NCBI GenBank assembly: GCA_022453515.1
Contig: JAJNNY010000031.1
Span: forward strand, 1 to 64,000
Length of the DNA stretch: 64,000 nt
Direction of reading: 5' to 3'
From: Astrocystis sublimbata
Taxonomy: Eukaryota > Ascomycota > Sordariomycetes > Xylariales > Xylariaceae
The notes under the pieces were generated by a model, which saw nothing but the letters and a program-made list of their open reading frames with translations, had not been told where the DNA came from and did not search any database. The translations under genes and the position numbers were made by a program. Of the stretch, positions 34,548-45,145 are shown piece by piece. The first letter of the stretch is position 1. The number at the start of each line of letters is the position of its first letter.

Positions 34548-35112
34548 TTAGTCCACGACGTGGAAGGCGCGCGGGGACGAGCTCGCGTAGAGCGGGTTTT
34601 CGAACTCCGCCGTGAAGCGATAGTAAAACCCGTCACCCTTCCAGACTGGCTTGACGGCCTGAACCTCCCACTTATATACACCCTTGGAGAAAGGGACCGC
34701 CTCTGTATAAATCGCACAAGCAAGGTTAGCAAGAGGGGTTGACACATCTTGTTCACATCACCATAAACGTTTTGGATGTGAGATTGGGGAGACTAAGGGG
34801 CCAGGAAGAAAACGAGTGAAAAGGCTAGGAGATACACTTACCGTCAAGGTACATTTCCTGGCCATCGAAAATGGGGTACTGAACACCGTAGGCGCCTGTG
34901 AAGTAGCCGGAAGGGGTGTTGTTGTAGGCATAGAGGCTGAGCTTGAATGTCTCGGTGATTTCTTGAGGCACCCACGTGAGCGCGAACTCGGAGCCGATCA
35001 CAAAGTTGCCGTCCACGGGGATATCGGTGGTCCATCGTGGATAGTCGGGATAGGCCATGGCGGCAGTGGCCAGGAATGCGGGCGCAACGGCGGCGAGAAA
35101 TTTGAACATCAT
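34548..35112 (-). CDS. Small secreted Kre9/KNH-like Ig-fold protein
   Basis: Exons 35112-34842 and 34702-34548 (139-nt intron, CTAAC branch) give 141 aa. The start MMFKFLAAVAPAFLATAAMA is a signal peptide. The mature domain begins near PDYPRWTTDIPVDGNFVIG and shows the pattern of the Kre9/KNH-type N-terminal Ig-like domain found in Ser/Thr-rich GPI proteins: a GSEFALTWVP strand, a LSLYAYNN strand, GVYKWEVQAV and DGFYYRFTAEF. There is no Ser/Thr-rich tail and no GPI signal, so it would be freely secreted or wall-associated. Family assignment is by pattern only. Confidence 0.55.
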
Positions 35113-36202
35113 ATTAACGAGCCTGGTCGGTGGGCTGAGGTCTGTAGTTTTGGCTGAGACTGGATACTTGATGATGGGCCGCAGATCAAGGAACGTTCAT
35201 GTTCGGTAACTACAGACACTTTATAATCGATTTTCCTCAATTTCGGCCGGTGTTCTCGTTTTCGTGGGTGTAACGTAGTTAAAGACCGTTTAATCCTTCG
35301 ATGCGGGAATGCGCCTACATCACTGCTGACATTGGCTGGAAGAGGCAGGTCGAGGTTGGTTGATGCGCCTTTCGCTTGAACGAGGAACCTAGATAGTCTG
35401 AAATCCGGTTCGCTCCTTTTCCATTAGTTGTCTGAACGATTTTCCAATGTCTGCATACGCATGTATCACGATTGAAGGGTTCGATCTAATTAATAGCGTC
35501 GATGGTTATACGGACTATTGCAGGGATTAAGACTTCGTATAGTAGACTGTCCGAGAACTAGATCCTCTACGCCTATGCAGTGTAACTTTTTCGATGCGAC
35601 TCATTGCGCGTTGTAGGGTGTTCTATGTATTGTCAGCATTACTACGCTCATATTCGTCGTGATGCTCTCGATGTAGCAGTGCGTGTAAGCGACGTGATTG
35701 GAGCAAGGAAGTTATTCTTGAATGCTATCGACTGTCGACGAAGTCGTATGTCTCCACAAGCATTAGTGGCAAAAGCTGAAGGATTGAGCGTATCGATGGC
35801 ACGGTATTGAGTACTTAGCAAGGCCATATGCAAAGTGATAGTGAGGTGTTTTACTATGGCATGTCTTGATTATTTCAATACCTAGGTAGGTTATAATGTA
35901 GCTTCACGACCCATTGTCGGTTCCTAGCGTACCCTTGGCGGGGTTTATTGAAGGACTAGCCGGTAGGTCCAGTGCGCTCCGGGAAGGATGTGAAAAAGAG
36001 GGTAGAAACGGCACCGTCCGGGTAGGTCCACCGTCCACCGTCCGACTTGTTCGGAAGTATCTCCCTCCCAATATACAGTGTGGGTCAACACAGTGGGCGG
36101 CCCCGCAGTCAAACCACTAACGAGACGCCTCAACCAATTTCTTTCTATCTTTCTACATAAATATAGTACATCCATCCCCAACAACGCAATTCCTCTCCGG
36201 AA
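35113..36202. other. Divergent intergenic region, no supported gene
   Basis: About 1.1 kb. A TACCTAGGTA word lies at 35879-35888. Short overlapping frames at 35604-36184 on both strands look random. Confidence 0.4.
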
Positions 36203-36931
36203 ATGATTCGAAGCGCGGGGCGCCTCCTTCCGGAACGCGGCTTCTCGGCCAAGGCCATCTACTCGTCATTCCCCGTCACGCTCATGTGCTACAGTCCGCG
36301 CCAGCAGTTCGCTTTATACAATATGCGCGAAGGTGAAAGCCAGCCTACATGGAAGGAAAATGGGGTCATTGTACGGAACCAAGATATGGTCAAGTCGTAC
36401 AAAGGTCTGGTATACCCAGGTATTTCTAAAAGTGTTTCTGAAACAACCATATCAAATGGCGCCGTAATGTACCCCAACACGATTCGGATGCAAACGCGCG
36501 CGCGCGGGCAGTATGAAGACACCCTGGATCAGCAAGAAAACGGCGAAGAAGTCGACACGCCTTATATTTTCAGCGTCCCAAAAGGTCAGCCTAATTATGC
36601 ATTCATCTTGACGTGGGAGTTACACTGTACTCATCCCGCATACTCAGGCACTCCCGTTCCTAGTCATCTCACCCTTTACAACGAATCGCAATCCCGTTTC
36701 TCTCTTCAACCCGCTTGGGCCATTCCACTCGAAGGTACGTTAGATTTCACTTATGGTATTCTGTTCATCACAACCCATTTGAAGCTGATGATCTCCACAG
36801 CTCTTAATGCACAGCTGGATGAATTCTACAGCAAGAACGCAGAGAAGGAAAAGGTAGATGTGTGGTTAGATAAACACCCATCGAACTTGGCATTGGATGA
36901 TTTCCTCGATGCCAAATGGATGGCCGAATAA
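36203..36931 (+). CDS. Putative Tse2-like ADP-ribosyltransferase-fold protein
   Basis: 242 aa if read through, or 220 aa if the 66-nt GTACGT...CACAG segment (36735-36800) is spliced out; both keep frame. The N-terminus is basic and hydrophobic (MIRSAGRLLPERGFSAKAIY) and might target mitochondria. The body follows the pattern I associate with fungal Tse2-type domains: an LYNMREG opening, KENGVIVRNQDMV, an NGAVMYPNTIRMQ block, PYIFSVPKGQ, and LTLYNESQSRFSLQPAWAIPL before a final LNAQLDEF helix. Bacterial Tse2 is a type VI secretion effector; fungal relatives have no known role. I cannot confirm catalytic residues, so this is a tentative fold call. It could also simply be an orphan. Confidence 0.45.
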   Translation: MIRSAGRLLPERGFSAKAIYSSFPVTLMCYSPRQQFALYNMREGESQPTWKENGVIVRNQDMVKSYKGLVYPGISKSVSETTISNGAVMYPNTIRMQTRARGQYEDTLDQQENGEEVDTPYIFSVPKGQPNYAFILTWELHCTHPAYSGTPVPSHLTLYNESQSRFSLQPAWAIPLEGTLDFTYGILFITTHLKLMISTALNAQLDEFYSKNAEKEKVDVWLDKHPSNLALDDFLDAKWMAE

Positions 36932-37375
36932 GCCCGTATCTCAAGCACCGGTCAATCAGGTTCGGGAAACGCCACTTATACACATGCTCAAGCCGAAATC
37001 AGGCAATGTCTGGGCCAAGAATACGTGTGCTGCTTTGCGAATAGACGACTACGAGTAGGTCCGGGCTTGGGAAATTGGTGACAAGAGCCTGTATATAAGT
37101 AAGGTGAATTTGGTTGCATGGACGCACCGTTGAGGCCTACAAGACGAATCAAGGATCAGCAGATGCGCTATGGGGACCTCAGAGGGACACGCTAAGTCTG
37201 CCCCTCCCGCCCCTCCAACAAACCACCTGCATGTTGCGCCGAGGCCCCAATGCCCGCCTGGATTCACATCTACCTATCGCCTATCGCAAATCACCCTCGG
37301 CCAGCACCAACACCAATACCAATACCAACACACGCCCCTCGGGAGGTGCCTACCACCTGCGCTTTTTCAACTGAA
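36932..37375. other. Short intergenic, COQ3 promoter region
   Basis: About 440 bp. A CACCAACACCAATACC-type repeat lies at about 37305-37330, shortly upstream of the COQ3 start. The COQ3 frame is open upstream of its ATG, but that extension is repeat-derived. Confidence 0.4.
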
Positions 37376-38362
37376 ATGGAGCCATGCTTTCTAAGACACA
37401 GCGCTCGAAGCCTGCTTAGAATAAGCAGGCAAAGAGCACTCACAAAACACATCGCCAATGGCGTCGCTTCAGCGTGCCATCCCACATCACCACCTTCTTC
37501 TTCCAGTCCACAGCAACCAACCTCCCGTTCCTTCGCATCGTCATCCCACGCGCGCAGTCCACAGACACCAGACCCGACCTCGACCCCGACCGAACCCGCC
37601 TTCACGACCGTCTCGCCCGACGAGGTCTCCCACTTCAATGCCCTCGCCTCCTCGTGGTGGGATCCCCAGGGTCCCTCGCGCATCCTACACCTCATGAACC
37701 CGCTGCGCCACGACTTCATCCGCTCGTGCCGCGCCTCCGTGCCCGACGCCACCACGGCTGCGCATCCCTCTCCCTCCACCCGGCTACGCTACCTCGACAT
37801 CGGGTGCGGCGGCGGCATCTTCGCCGAGTCGGCCGCGCGCCTCGCCTCGACCGCCTCCGTAACCGCCATCGACCCGAGCCCCGAAGTCCTCGCCATCGCA
37901 CGGTCGCACGCTCGACGCGACCCAGCTCTCGCGACGAAGCTGCAGTACCACAACACCTCCATCGAGGCTTTCCCCGTGCCCTCGGACCCCTACGACGTAG
38001 TCTCCGTATTCGAAGTCCTCGAGCATGTGGCGAATCCAGCTGCCTTCTTAGATCGCGTGGGGCCCTTCGTGAAGCCCGGCGGCTGGCTTGTGCTGAGCAC
38101 TATTGCGCGCACCTGGACTAGCTGGCTGACGACGAATGTCATGGCCGAGGATGTGTTGAGGATAGTGCCGCGGGGCACGCACGACTGGAATAAATATATC
38201 AACGAGGACGAGCTGAGGACCCATTTCATGCAGAGTAGGCCTGGGTGGGCGGAGCCGAGATGCATGGGTGTTGTCTATGTGCCGGGTGTTGGGTGGAAGG
38301 AGGTTGGTGGGAGTGAGAAGATTGGGAATTACTTCTTTGCGGTTAGAAAGCTTGCTGAGTGA
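37376..38362 (+). CDS. COQ3: Ubiquinone biosynthesis O-methyltransferase, mitochondrial
   Basis: Single exon, 328 aa from the ATG at 37376. It performs both O-methylation steps of coenzyme Q synthesis on the matrix side of the inner mitochondrial membrane, using S-adenosylmethionine. I chose this start because MEPCFLRHSARSLLRISRQRAL is a good mitochondrial presequence; the frame is open further upstream. The family blocks are clear: VSHFNALASSWWDPQGPSRI, NPLRHDFI, SAM motif I LDIGCGGGIFAES, VTAIDPSPEVLAIA, the EVLEHVANPAAFL block, GGWLVLSTIART and HDWNKYINEDEL. A Ser/Pro-rich insert separates presequence and enzyme. High GC and strong codon bias towards C-ending codons, unlike the accessory genes nearby. 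Confidence 0.93.
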   Translation: MEPCFLRHSARSLLRISRQRALTKHIANGVASACHPTSPPSSSSPQQPTSRSFASSSHARSPQTPDPTSTPTEPAFTTVSPDEVSHFNALASSWWDPQGPSRILHLMNPLRHDFIRSCRASVPDATTAAHPSPSTRLRYLDIGCGGGIFAESAARLASTASVTAIDPSPEVLAIARSHARRDPALATKLQYHNTSIEAFPVPSDPYDVVSVFEVLEHVANPAAFLDRVGPFVKPGGWLVLSTIARTWTSWLTTNVMAEDVLRIVPRGTHDWNKYINEDELRTHFMQSRPGWAEPRCMGVVYVPGVGWKEVGGSEKIGNYFFAVRKLAE

Positions 38363-39452
38363 GTGAGTGAGTACCTAAAGTAAGTAAGGAGACGGACAAA
38401 TCCTGCTGTTGGAATGGGGCTTGCGATGTGATGCGATGCGATGCGACTATCTTTACGAGACCTCGTGAAGAAATATTGCTGTATAATATGTAGAAATACT
38501 GTGCCAATCTGCGTATGAGCAGAGCAGGAGCTTCGTGGTTTCTCGCACACTCACGTCACACATGTATATAGACATCATGTGCTTGGTACCATTCATGTGA
38601 TCCCAGTGGCACTTCGTGGCGCTTGGTGTCCGCGATGTGTTGCAGAGGTCTCTCCCATTGAAGGAGAATATCATCATCGAACAGAAGATTCCCGACGAGC
38701 ATTTGTGTAATAGAAGCAAAAGCCGTCACCAATTCGACTCAAGAGGGCGACTGGATTCTGATCTATCAGGAATAATGCTGGTAGACGCACTGAATACACT
38801 CCGTGCTCCATTGACGATCAAAGCCAGCTTCTAGCGAAGGAGTCAACAAGAGGTGAAGATAAAAAAAAATGAAGGGAAGTAAACTTATATCATAGTAAAT
38901 CAAAGTCCACAAAGCTCACCAAATCGCACTTTCTGGCAATAGAATTGCCTCTGGGCATGAAATCAAAATACATCTATTTTCGAATGCTATCTACTTCTAT
39001 AGGAGGGGTTGGGCACTTATAGAACCTGTTAGAGATCCCTGTCATCTATAAACCACACAGCAGCATCAGATTGAGAAGAGATTGATAAGATGGCCTCACA
39101 ACGCAAGGGGTATGGCGCCATACCGGGAACCTTCATCTGAACTTCTCCTTCCAGATTGATTGGCGATAGATAGATCCGCATACTGATAAGCGCTGAGTGG
39201 GGGTGGTGCTGCAGCAACGAGCACCAATGCAGACGAGCATACCACTTGCACCCTCGGCATGTGTAGAAAATACAAATAGAGGGATTGGCATGACTTCCCG
39301 GTTCAGGTTGAACTTTTTAGTCTGGAAATGTGAGAATTTCTTCACCGACAAGTAGTTGTGATTAGTGATTTGCGCTATTCGTTTGTCGCTGTATTATTCG
39401 ACGCATTCGTGTTCAGCACCAATTGCATTTCCCTAGCCACTTTGCATAAGAC
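38363..39452. other. Intergenic, no supported gene
   Basis: About 1.1 kb between tandem genes. A GAGT repeat overlaps the COQ3 stop (about 38358-38372) and a GATGC repeat follows (about 38427-38445). Nothing else stands out; the second half contains the permease promoter. Confidence 0.4.
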
Positions 39453-41197
39453 ATGACTGAAAAGATAAATACGCCATCTTCAGATGATGGGAGCGGCGAC
39501 AAGCGATCAGCGAGCCCGACCAAGGTTGGCGATGTGACGGTCACAGGCAAAGAAGCACCTGGCGGCGCGGTTGCCGACAACGGCAACATCATTGACGATG
39601 GATTGCAGCGGGGTCTGAAAAGTCGGCATCTGGTGAGCACTACAGGCTAAGACCCGGATACTTACTCTACTCTAGCAATGAACATGGGCTGACATAAACC
39701 GGGGGAAAATAGCAAATGATCGCCTTCGGCGGCGTAGTGGGCGCCTCGATCTGGTACGGCACAGGCACCGCCGTCGCATACAGCGGGCCCCTCGGGGCCC
39801 TAATCAGCTTCCTCATCGTCGGAGTGGACGTGTTCTTCGTGATGCAGAGCCTAGGCGAGATGGCGACGCTGTTCCCAGTGCAGGGCGCCTTCATCGAGCT
39901 GGCAGGCCGCTTCGTCGACCCGGCCGTCGGCTTCAGTCTCGGCTGGAACTACTGGTACACATGGGTGACCAACATCGCCATCGACTACAACAACATCTCG
40001 CTCATCCTCGGCTTCTGGAGCACGCCGATCCCGTCGTACGGCTGGATATTGCTCTTCTGGGCCCTGTTCCAGGCCACCTCGCTCCTCGGCGTCGTCGTCT
40101 ACGGCGAGATGGAGTTCTGGCTGTCCGTGTGGAAACTCTTCACCGTCGTCGGCGGATTCCTCGTCGCGATCCTGGTGAATACGGGCGCTATTGGGGGCGA
40201 GTATATCGGGTTCCGCTACTGGCGGGATCCAGGCGCCATCGCGAACGGGATCAACGGCTTTGGGAAGACTTTTGTTCTCGCTGCGTTGTACTATTCCGGG
40301 ACGGAAATGCTGGCTATGACGGCAGCCGAGAGCAAGAATCCGAAGAAAGACCTCCCCAACGCCATCAAGCAGACGTTCTGGCGAATTCTGATCATTTTCA
40401 TCGGGCTCGTCTTCTTCGCAGGCGTCATCGTGCCCTCCGACAGCCCGGATCTGCTTACCGCGAGTAGCAAAACGGCGCTGTCACCGTGGACGATCGCCCT
40501 GGTGAACGCGGGCTGGGGCGGCGCCGGCAACCTTCTCAACGTGGTGATGATCACGGCGCAATTCAGCTCCGTCAACAGCGCCATCTACGTCGCGTCGCGG
40601 AGTCTCGTGGCTCTGGCGCATCAGGGACGCGCGCCTCGGTTCTTCGCTAAAACGAGCCAGAACGGCGTTCCCGTGAGGGCAATCGTGTTCTCCAATACGC
40701 TAGGTTTGATCGCGCTTCTCAACATTGCCGCGAGCCCCGCCAAGGTCTTCGGCTACCTCATCAGCATCTCCGGCGCGGCGACGTTCATCGCCTGGGCCTT
40801 CATTGGGATCACGCACTTGCGAATGCGCAAGGCTTGGGTGCTGCAGGGCTACAATGTTGAGGACCTGCCGTACAAGGCGCTGTTCTATCCGTACGGCACC
40901 TGGTTCGTGGTGCTCCTGAACCTCTTCTTGGTGTTCATATCGGGGTACTCGGTATTTATTGGCGGCTTCGCAGCCGTGGACTTTGTTTTTGACTATATTG
41001 TGATTGCCATCTTTGTCCTGTTGTTATTGTTTTGGAAGATCTTCAAAAGAACGAAATTCGTGCCGTTGGCCGAGGTTGATCTTGTGACGGGGAGGCGGGA
41101 GTATTTGGCGAGCGACTCAATTGCCTCGGAAGGCGAGAGTGAGAAGACAGCGAGAACGCCGTGGTATATTGTTGTTAAGAGATGGCTGACTGGTTGA
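39453..41197 (+). CDS. Amino-acid permease, fungal YAT/AAP family
   Basis: Exons 39453-39632 and 39713-41197 (80-nt intron) give 554 aa. It imports amino acids across the plasma membrane by proton symport. The soluble N-terminus (about 60 residues, KSRHLQMIAFGG) leads into TM1 (GGVVGASIWYGTGTAV). Family blocks follow: QSLGEMATLFPVQGAFIELAGR, FSLGWNYWYTW, YYSGTEMLAMTAAESKNPKKDLPNAIKQTFWRI, and SSVNSAIYVASRSLVALAHQGRAP, and twelve hydrophobic segments in all. The usual TM1 IGxGLF motif is replaced by VGASIWYG. The tail is short and ends PWYIVVKRWLTG. Substrate range cannot be read from sequence. Confidence 0.92.
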
Positions 41198-41506
41198 TGA
41201 AATTACAGTTATTTACTCATGGACAATTAATGCAATTGCTTAATAAATGTTTCATTGATGCAATTACACGAGAAACACTCTTCAAACCTTGTGTATTGAT
41301 CGAGCGCCAGCGCTAGGGGATCTACATTCAAAGTGTTAGGAACACGTCAATAAGAGATCCGAATAAACGCACCAATAGTGTCTGAGCGCTGCCAATTGGG
41401 GCAGTGCCGAGCGATTTAATCGAGATCCAGTGGGTGCTTGACCACTATAACTGTATGTAAGTCCACTGATTCATGTGCCAAGCTCATCTACCAACTGTAA
41501 CATATT
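41198..41506. other. Short intergenic, nothing seen
   Basis: 309 bp between tandem genes; no recognisable element. Confidence 0.4.
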
Positions 41507-42212
41507 ATGGAGGAGAATATGGAACAGACTGAACCTCCGTCCTACGAAACACCAAAATATGACGGCGTGAGCGATGTCTTCCAACCTGTCATCCTCCTGC
41601 TATCAGGATGCCTTGTCCAATCAGAGTCCGCTGGGTTGCCGGTACTCTACGAGCTGGACCGCGACGTCAACTTGATGGGACAGGTCACTCGCAAAGCGGT
41701 CTTTTCTCGACACGAGCCCCGGCCGAACAACAACACCAGCTACCAGCGACACATCTATGACCTTGAGTGCCCACACGCCATCACCTCCACTTCACGATAC
41801 ACTTACCTGATCACCTCGGTCTCGAGGAAGGCTTTGGGGAGTGTGGGTCTCAAGAAGACGTCAGTGCCAAGGCCTGGTTTCAAGGTGATGCGCATCAATC
41901 GGTCTGATGAGGACGAAGAGCTTTTTGAAATCTCAAAAAAGGATGGGAGGTACGAATGGTGGGATAATGAGGCGAAGAGGATCGCTATTGAGGATAGCGC
42001 GAACGGTCAGGCGAAGCTGATCATTACGACGGCTTTGCCAAGACAACTTGCAGATGGTCAGTTCCCACGCCTAATACCTACTGCATGTTGCGACTAAGTT
42101 ATTTTCTGCGGTCGCCCGTTTGCTGACATGACTTGGATGCATAGTACGTAACTTCTGGGTGGCTTCACGCCGCTGGGCAAGACTGTGTCGACTCCAGCTT
42201 GTGATTACATGA
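41507..42212 (+). CDS. Conserved fungal orphan, 205 aa
   Basis: Exons 41507-42056 and 42145-42212 (88-nt intron, GTCAGT donor, GCTGAC branch) give 205 aa. The final exon supplies the C-terminus VRNFWVASRRWARL, which matches the WCxRxW-like ending I recall in a widespread, uncharacterised Pezizomycotina family. Other family-like blocks are LSGCLVQSESAGLPVLYELDRDV, a Phe/His-rich RHIYDLECPH, YTYLITSVSRKALG and GRYEWWDNEAKRIAIED. It is predicted to be soluble, mostly beta, with no signal peptide. No function is known to me. Confidence 0.65.
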
Positions 42213-42711
42213 TATTCTTACACAATCGCATAAGAGCAAACGAGGCAATATTGACACTATCTAGGCCTTGGTAGCAACATGGTGTCTGCGCATTTGGCAT
42301 GATGCTGCTGCGAATGAAGACAAGTCAATCTTGGGTGGCTGTAAGTATACGATTAATTGTGCAGACGACTGCATGCCTACCTATATATGCTGACTCCTAA
42401 TTATCTAATAAGTGAAAAAGAAGCTGGAAATCCGCAACTCCCAACGGAGCTCATGGAGTGTTCTTGGGGGTGTTCTTGGAGGTCCGTAAATATGTGCACC
42501 GCGGTTTAGGCGAAGGTCATGACTATAAGCAGATGATAGATTGGCCCCCCCTCCACAGCGGCCATGCAAAATGAGTACAATATTACAGGACATTGGAATT
42601 GAGCATCGCATTTGAGCATGTGTGGGTACCACAATTGTGCAAAATTTTTCCATTTTGGTTGACATAAGTAAGTATACACAGCTACAATAGCATAAGGCCA
42701 CTCATCCCCGA
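42213..42711. other. Convergent 3' intergenic, nothing seen
   Basis: About 500 bp between convergent stop codons. A GTTCTTGGGGGTGTTCTTGG repeat (two copies, about 42459-42479) is the only visible structure. Confidence 0.4.
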
Positions 42712-44282
42712 TTACTCAAGACCAATATCAACGGCCGCGAGCAGGAATTCCACTAGACACCAATTAGCGAGTATTCGGGCAACTGCTACTGAGCAGGCGA
42801 ATTGTGTGACAGGCTCAGTATCCTGGATGGGCTGTCGGGTTTTACTTACTGAAGCCTGCGTTCGTCTCTTGCAAGTTGCTCGTGTACTGGGCCGGTGTGG
42901 GGTAGAACGGGCAAGAGGCCTGGTTGTTCCCGAAGCCGAACTCGACCGTGTAGGAGTACACCTTGTTCTTGGTGGAATCGGCAAAGTGACGAGAGAAGGC
43001 GTAATCGTCACTTGCGCCGCTGGTGGGGTACAGGTATGCGGACTGCATCACCGTATACTCGCGGCCGGTAGAGTTGGTCATGGCGCTGCCGAACCGCTTG
43101 CCAGCTGTCTGGATATTGTTGAGATCCTCGCTGGAGATGTATTCGCCGTATTTGGTTGTCGTCGAGTCAGTCGTGATGCCGCGGATACTGTCATATGTCG
43201 AGTTCAGGAAGTTCTTGTACGGCTGCGTCGACTGATCTGTGTCGCTGCCCCAGCTGTACAGAACATCCCCGGCATACGAGTGGAGGTCGATAAACCATCT
43301 GACCTTGGTGTAGGTGTCCAGGATGTACTTCATGCTCTTTGTCTCGGGCTCGGAGAATGCTGCCTTACCATGGTATACCTCAGAAGACGGACTGTTCGAG
43401 GCTACATCGTTGGCGACGCTGGGAGCCCACTTCTTCAGGTCCCAGGCAAATTCGAAGTTGCGGTTAAGATCAATGCCAACCGAGTCGGCGTCTCGGGTAT
43501 TGGAGCTTGCTGGATTCCGGTTCTTGCGCCAGCAGCTGTTGGTTGTCTGGTCGTAGTTCACACCATCTGGGTTGATCAATGGCGTGACCACGATGCCGGG
43601 GCTCAGAGCTTCGATCACATCGGCGTTTGTGTAAGACTTCTTGCCGTAAGTAAGACCCGTGCCATGCTTCTTGGCGTATAGCAGGTCCGAAATGAAGTAA
43701 AGAATACTGTCATGGGAACCACGCTCTCTAGCGTGAATGGCGCCGTTCAGGTACACATGGTACTTCGTGTTGCATTTGCTTGAGCCGCCGATCTTGGCAC
43801 CGGGGATTGATCGACCTTCGTAGGTCTTGTATGGCGTAACGAAAGTCTCGATGCCATATTCATTCACCACTTAGGGCACGGAAGTCAGTAATCACCACTT
43901 ATAGAGTATATCGCTCACCCGGACCACGAAGGCTTTACAGGTGTCTTAAGGGCAGATGCGTCCATTCAAAGCGATCTGGGCCTTTGAGACTTTCGGGGCG
44001 GGAGATCAAGGATTCGAGCAATTACATACGTCCCTGAAGGCCGGTAGAGACTTCGTTCACATTGAGGATGGTACCCATGTCGGTGGCATTGCCACTGCCA
44101 ATACCACGCGGGAACGCACTGCCGCCATTGAAACGATCACCTTTGCCAACAGCCTTCCCGCTATTGCCCTGGCGACTCTCAAGCGACCTTCGTACGGAGC
44201 CGCCGGCGCGTTCTTCGGGGAGCAGACACGAGCTGGCGAGCCCTGCCAAGAGAAAGACGTTGCTTGCCTGCGTGAACTTCAT
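42712..44282 (-). CDS. Secreted zinc carboxypeptidase, peptidase family M14
   Basis: Exons 44282-44030, 43869-42850 and 42752-42712 give 437 aa. A signal peptide (MKFTQASNVFLLAGLASS) precedes a pro-region of about 60 residues. The catalytic domain has zinc ligands His130 and Glu133 in GAIHARERG, the third His (about 281) in WFIDLHSYAG, the substrate-side NPDGVNYDQTTNSCWRKNRNP block, GIDLNRNF, and the catalytic Glu (about 394) in YTVEFGFG. The last exon, only 41 nt, supplies FMEFLLAAVDIGLE, the typical end of the family. Secreted M14 enzymes trim C-terminal residues from external peptides. Pocket residues were not assigned, so A or B specificity is open. Confidence 0.92.
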
Positions 44283-45145
44283 TGTCGCTACTGAACGAGG
44301 GGAGTGGGAAAATCAAGCTCAAGCTGGAAGCTGGGGTTCAAGTGGCAAGAGTAAAGGAATGAACATGCATGGCGAAGAACTGCAATTAGCCGGCATCCGA
44401 TGTTTATATGTCGACCGCCACTGATCTACGGCATACCTACTTCCAAGCTCGTGGCAATTCCATTAACGAGAGCTAGACGCCGAGAGCCATTATCGGGCGG
44501 GCTGACAAGTCTCGTGTTATGTTCGCTTGCGGCGCTTGGCGACTGAACCAGATTGGGCAACTGGAGGCTGGAGCTGGCCCTGAACGGGGCAAGAAAACCG
44601 TACCAGCCCTATCAGGCAGGTGAAGTTGTATCGGCCTAGAACCTTGGCAGGAGATAGCCCGCAGCGATGGAAGTAGTCTGGGGTGTGCTTTGCTCCGACC
44701 GCGTTCACCGATTGTGACCCTACGTGCCTATGTCATATATGAATTTGCAAATCTAATACTCAATCAATAGATTACCGTTGTTATGTAGAGCCTCGCCCTC
44801 CAAATACGCCCACAACTACTTGTCCCAAGACTAGTCTGTAACTCTTCTAACAAGTAGACGAATCAAAGTACATCCAATTACAGGATTGACATAGAATTCA
44901 TGGAAGGTATAGCTAGTTCCCTGTCATATTGGACAGCTCAAAGCTCCACTTACAGTATGAAAACAGCCCCTACTTGGTCCGTCCTACCCTATGAGCCTGC
45001 CATGACTGCTCTTTCATAAATGCACCCACGAGCGTTGTGAGACATGTACCTGGGCAAGCCCTGACCTGAATCATCCTCCGTTTATTAAGACGTCCATCTT
45101 GAATGTTCCAATTGTCCATTTAATAATACATTTCAAATCTCAATG
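44283..45145. other. Intergenic, no supported gene
   Basis: About 860 bp between the M14 promoter and the 3' end of the kinase-OTU gene. A minus frame at 44517-44708 ends in a basic KRRKRT run but has no other character. Confidence 0.4.

Noticed and set aside
37474..38121. 215-codon alternative frame inside COQ3
   Set aside because: Out-of-frame shadow of a GC-rich gene; the COQ3 frame has all methyltransferase motifs.
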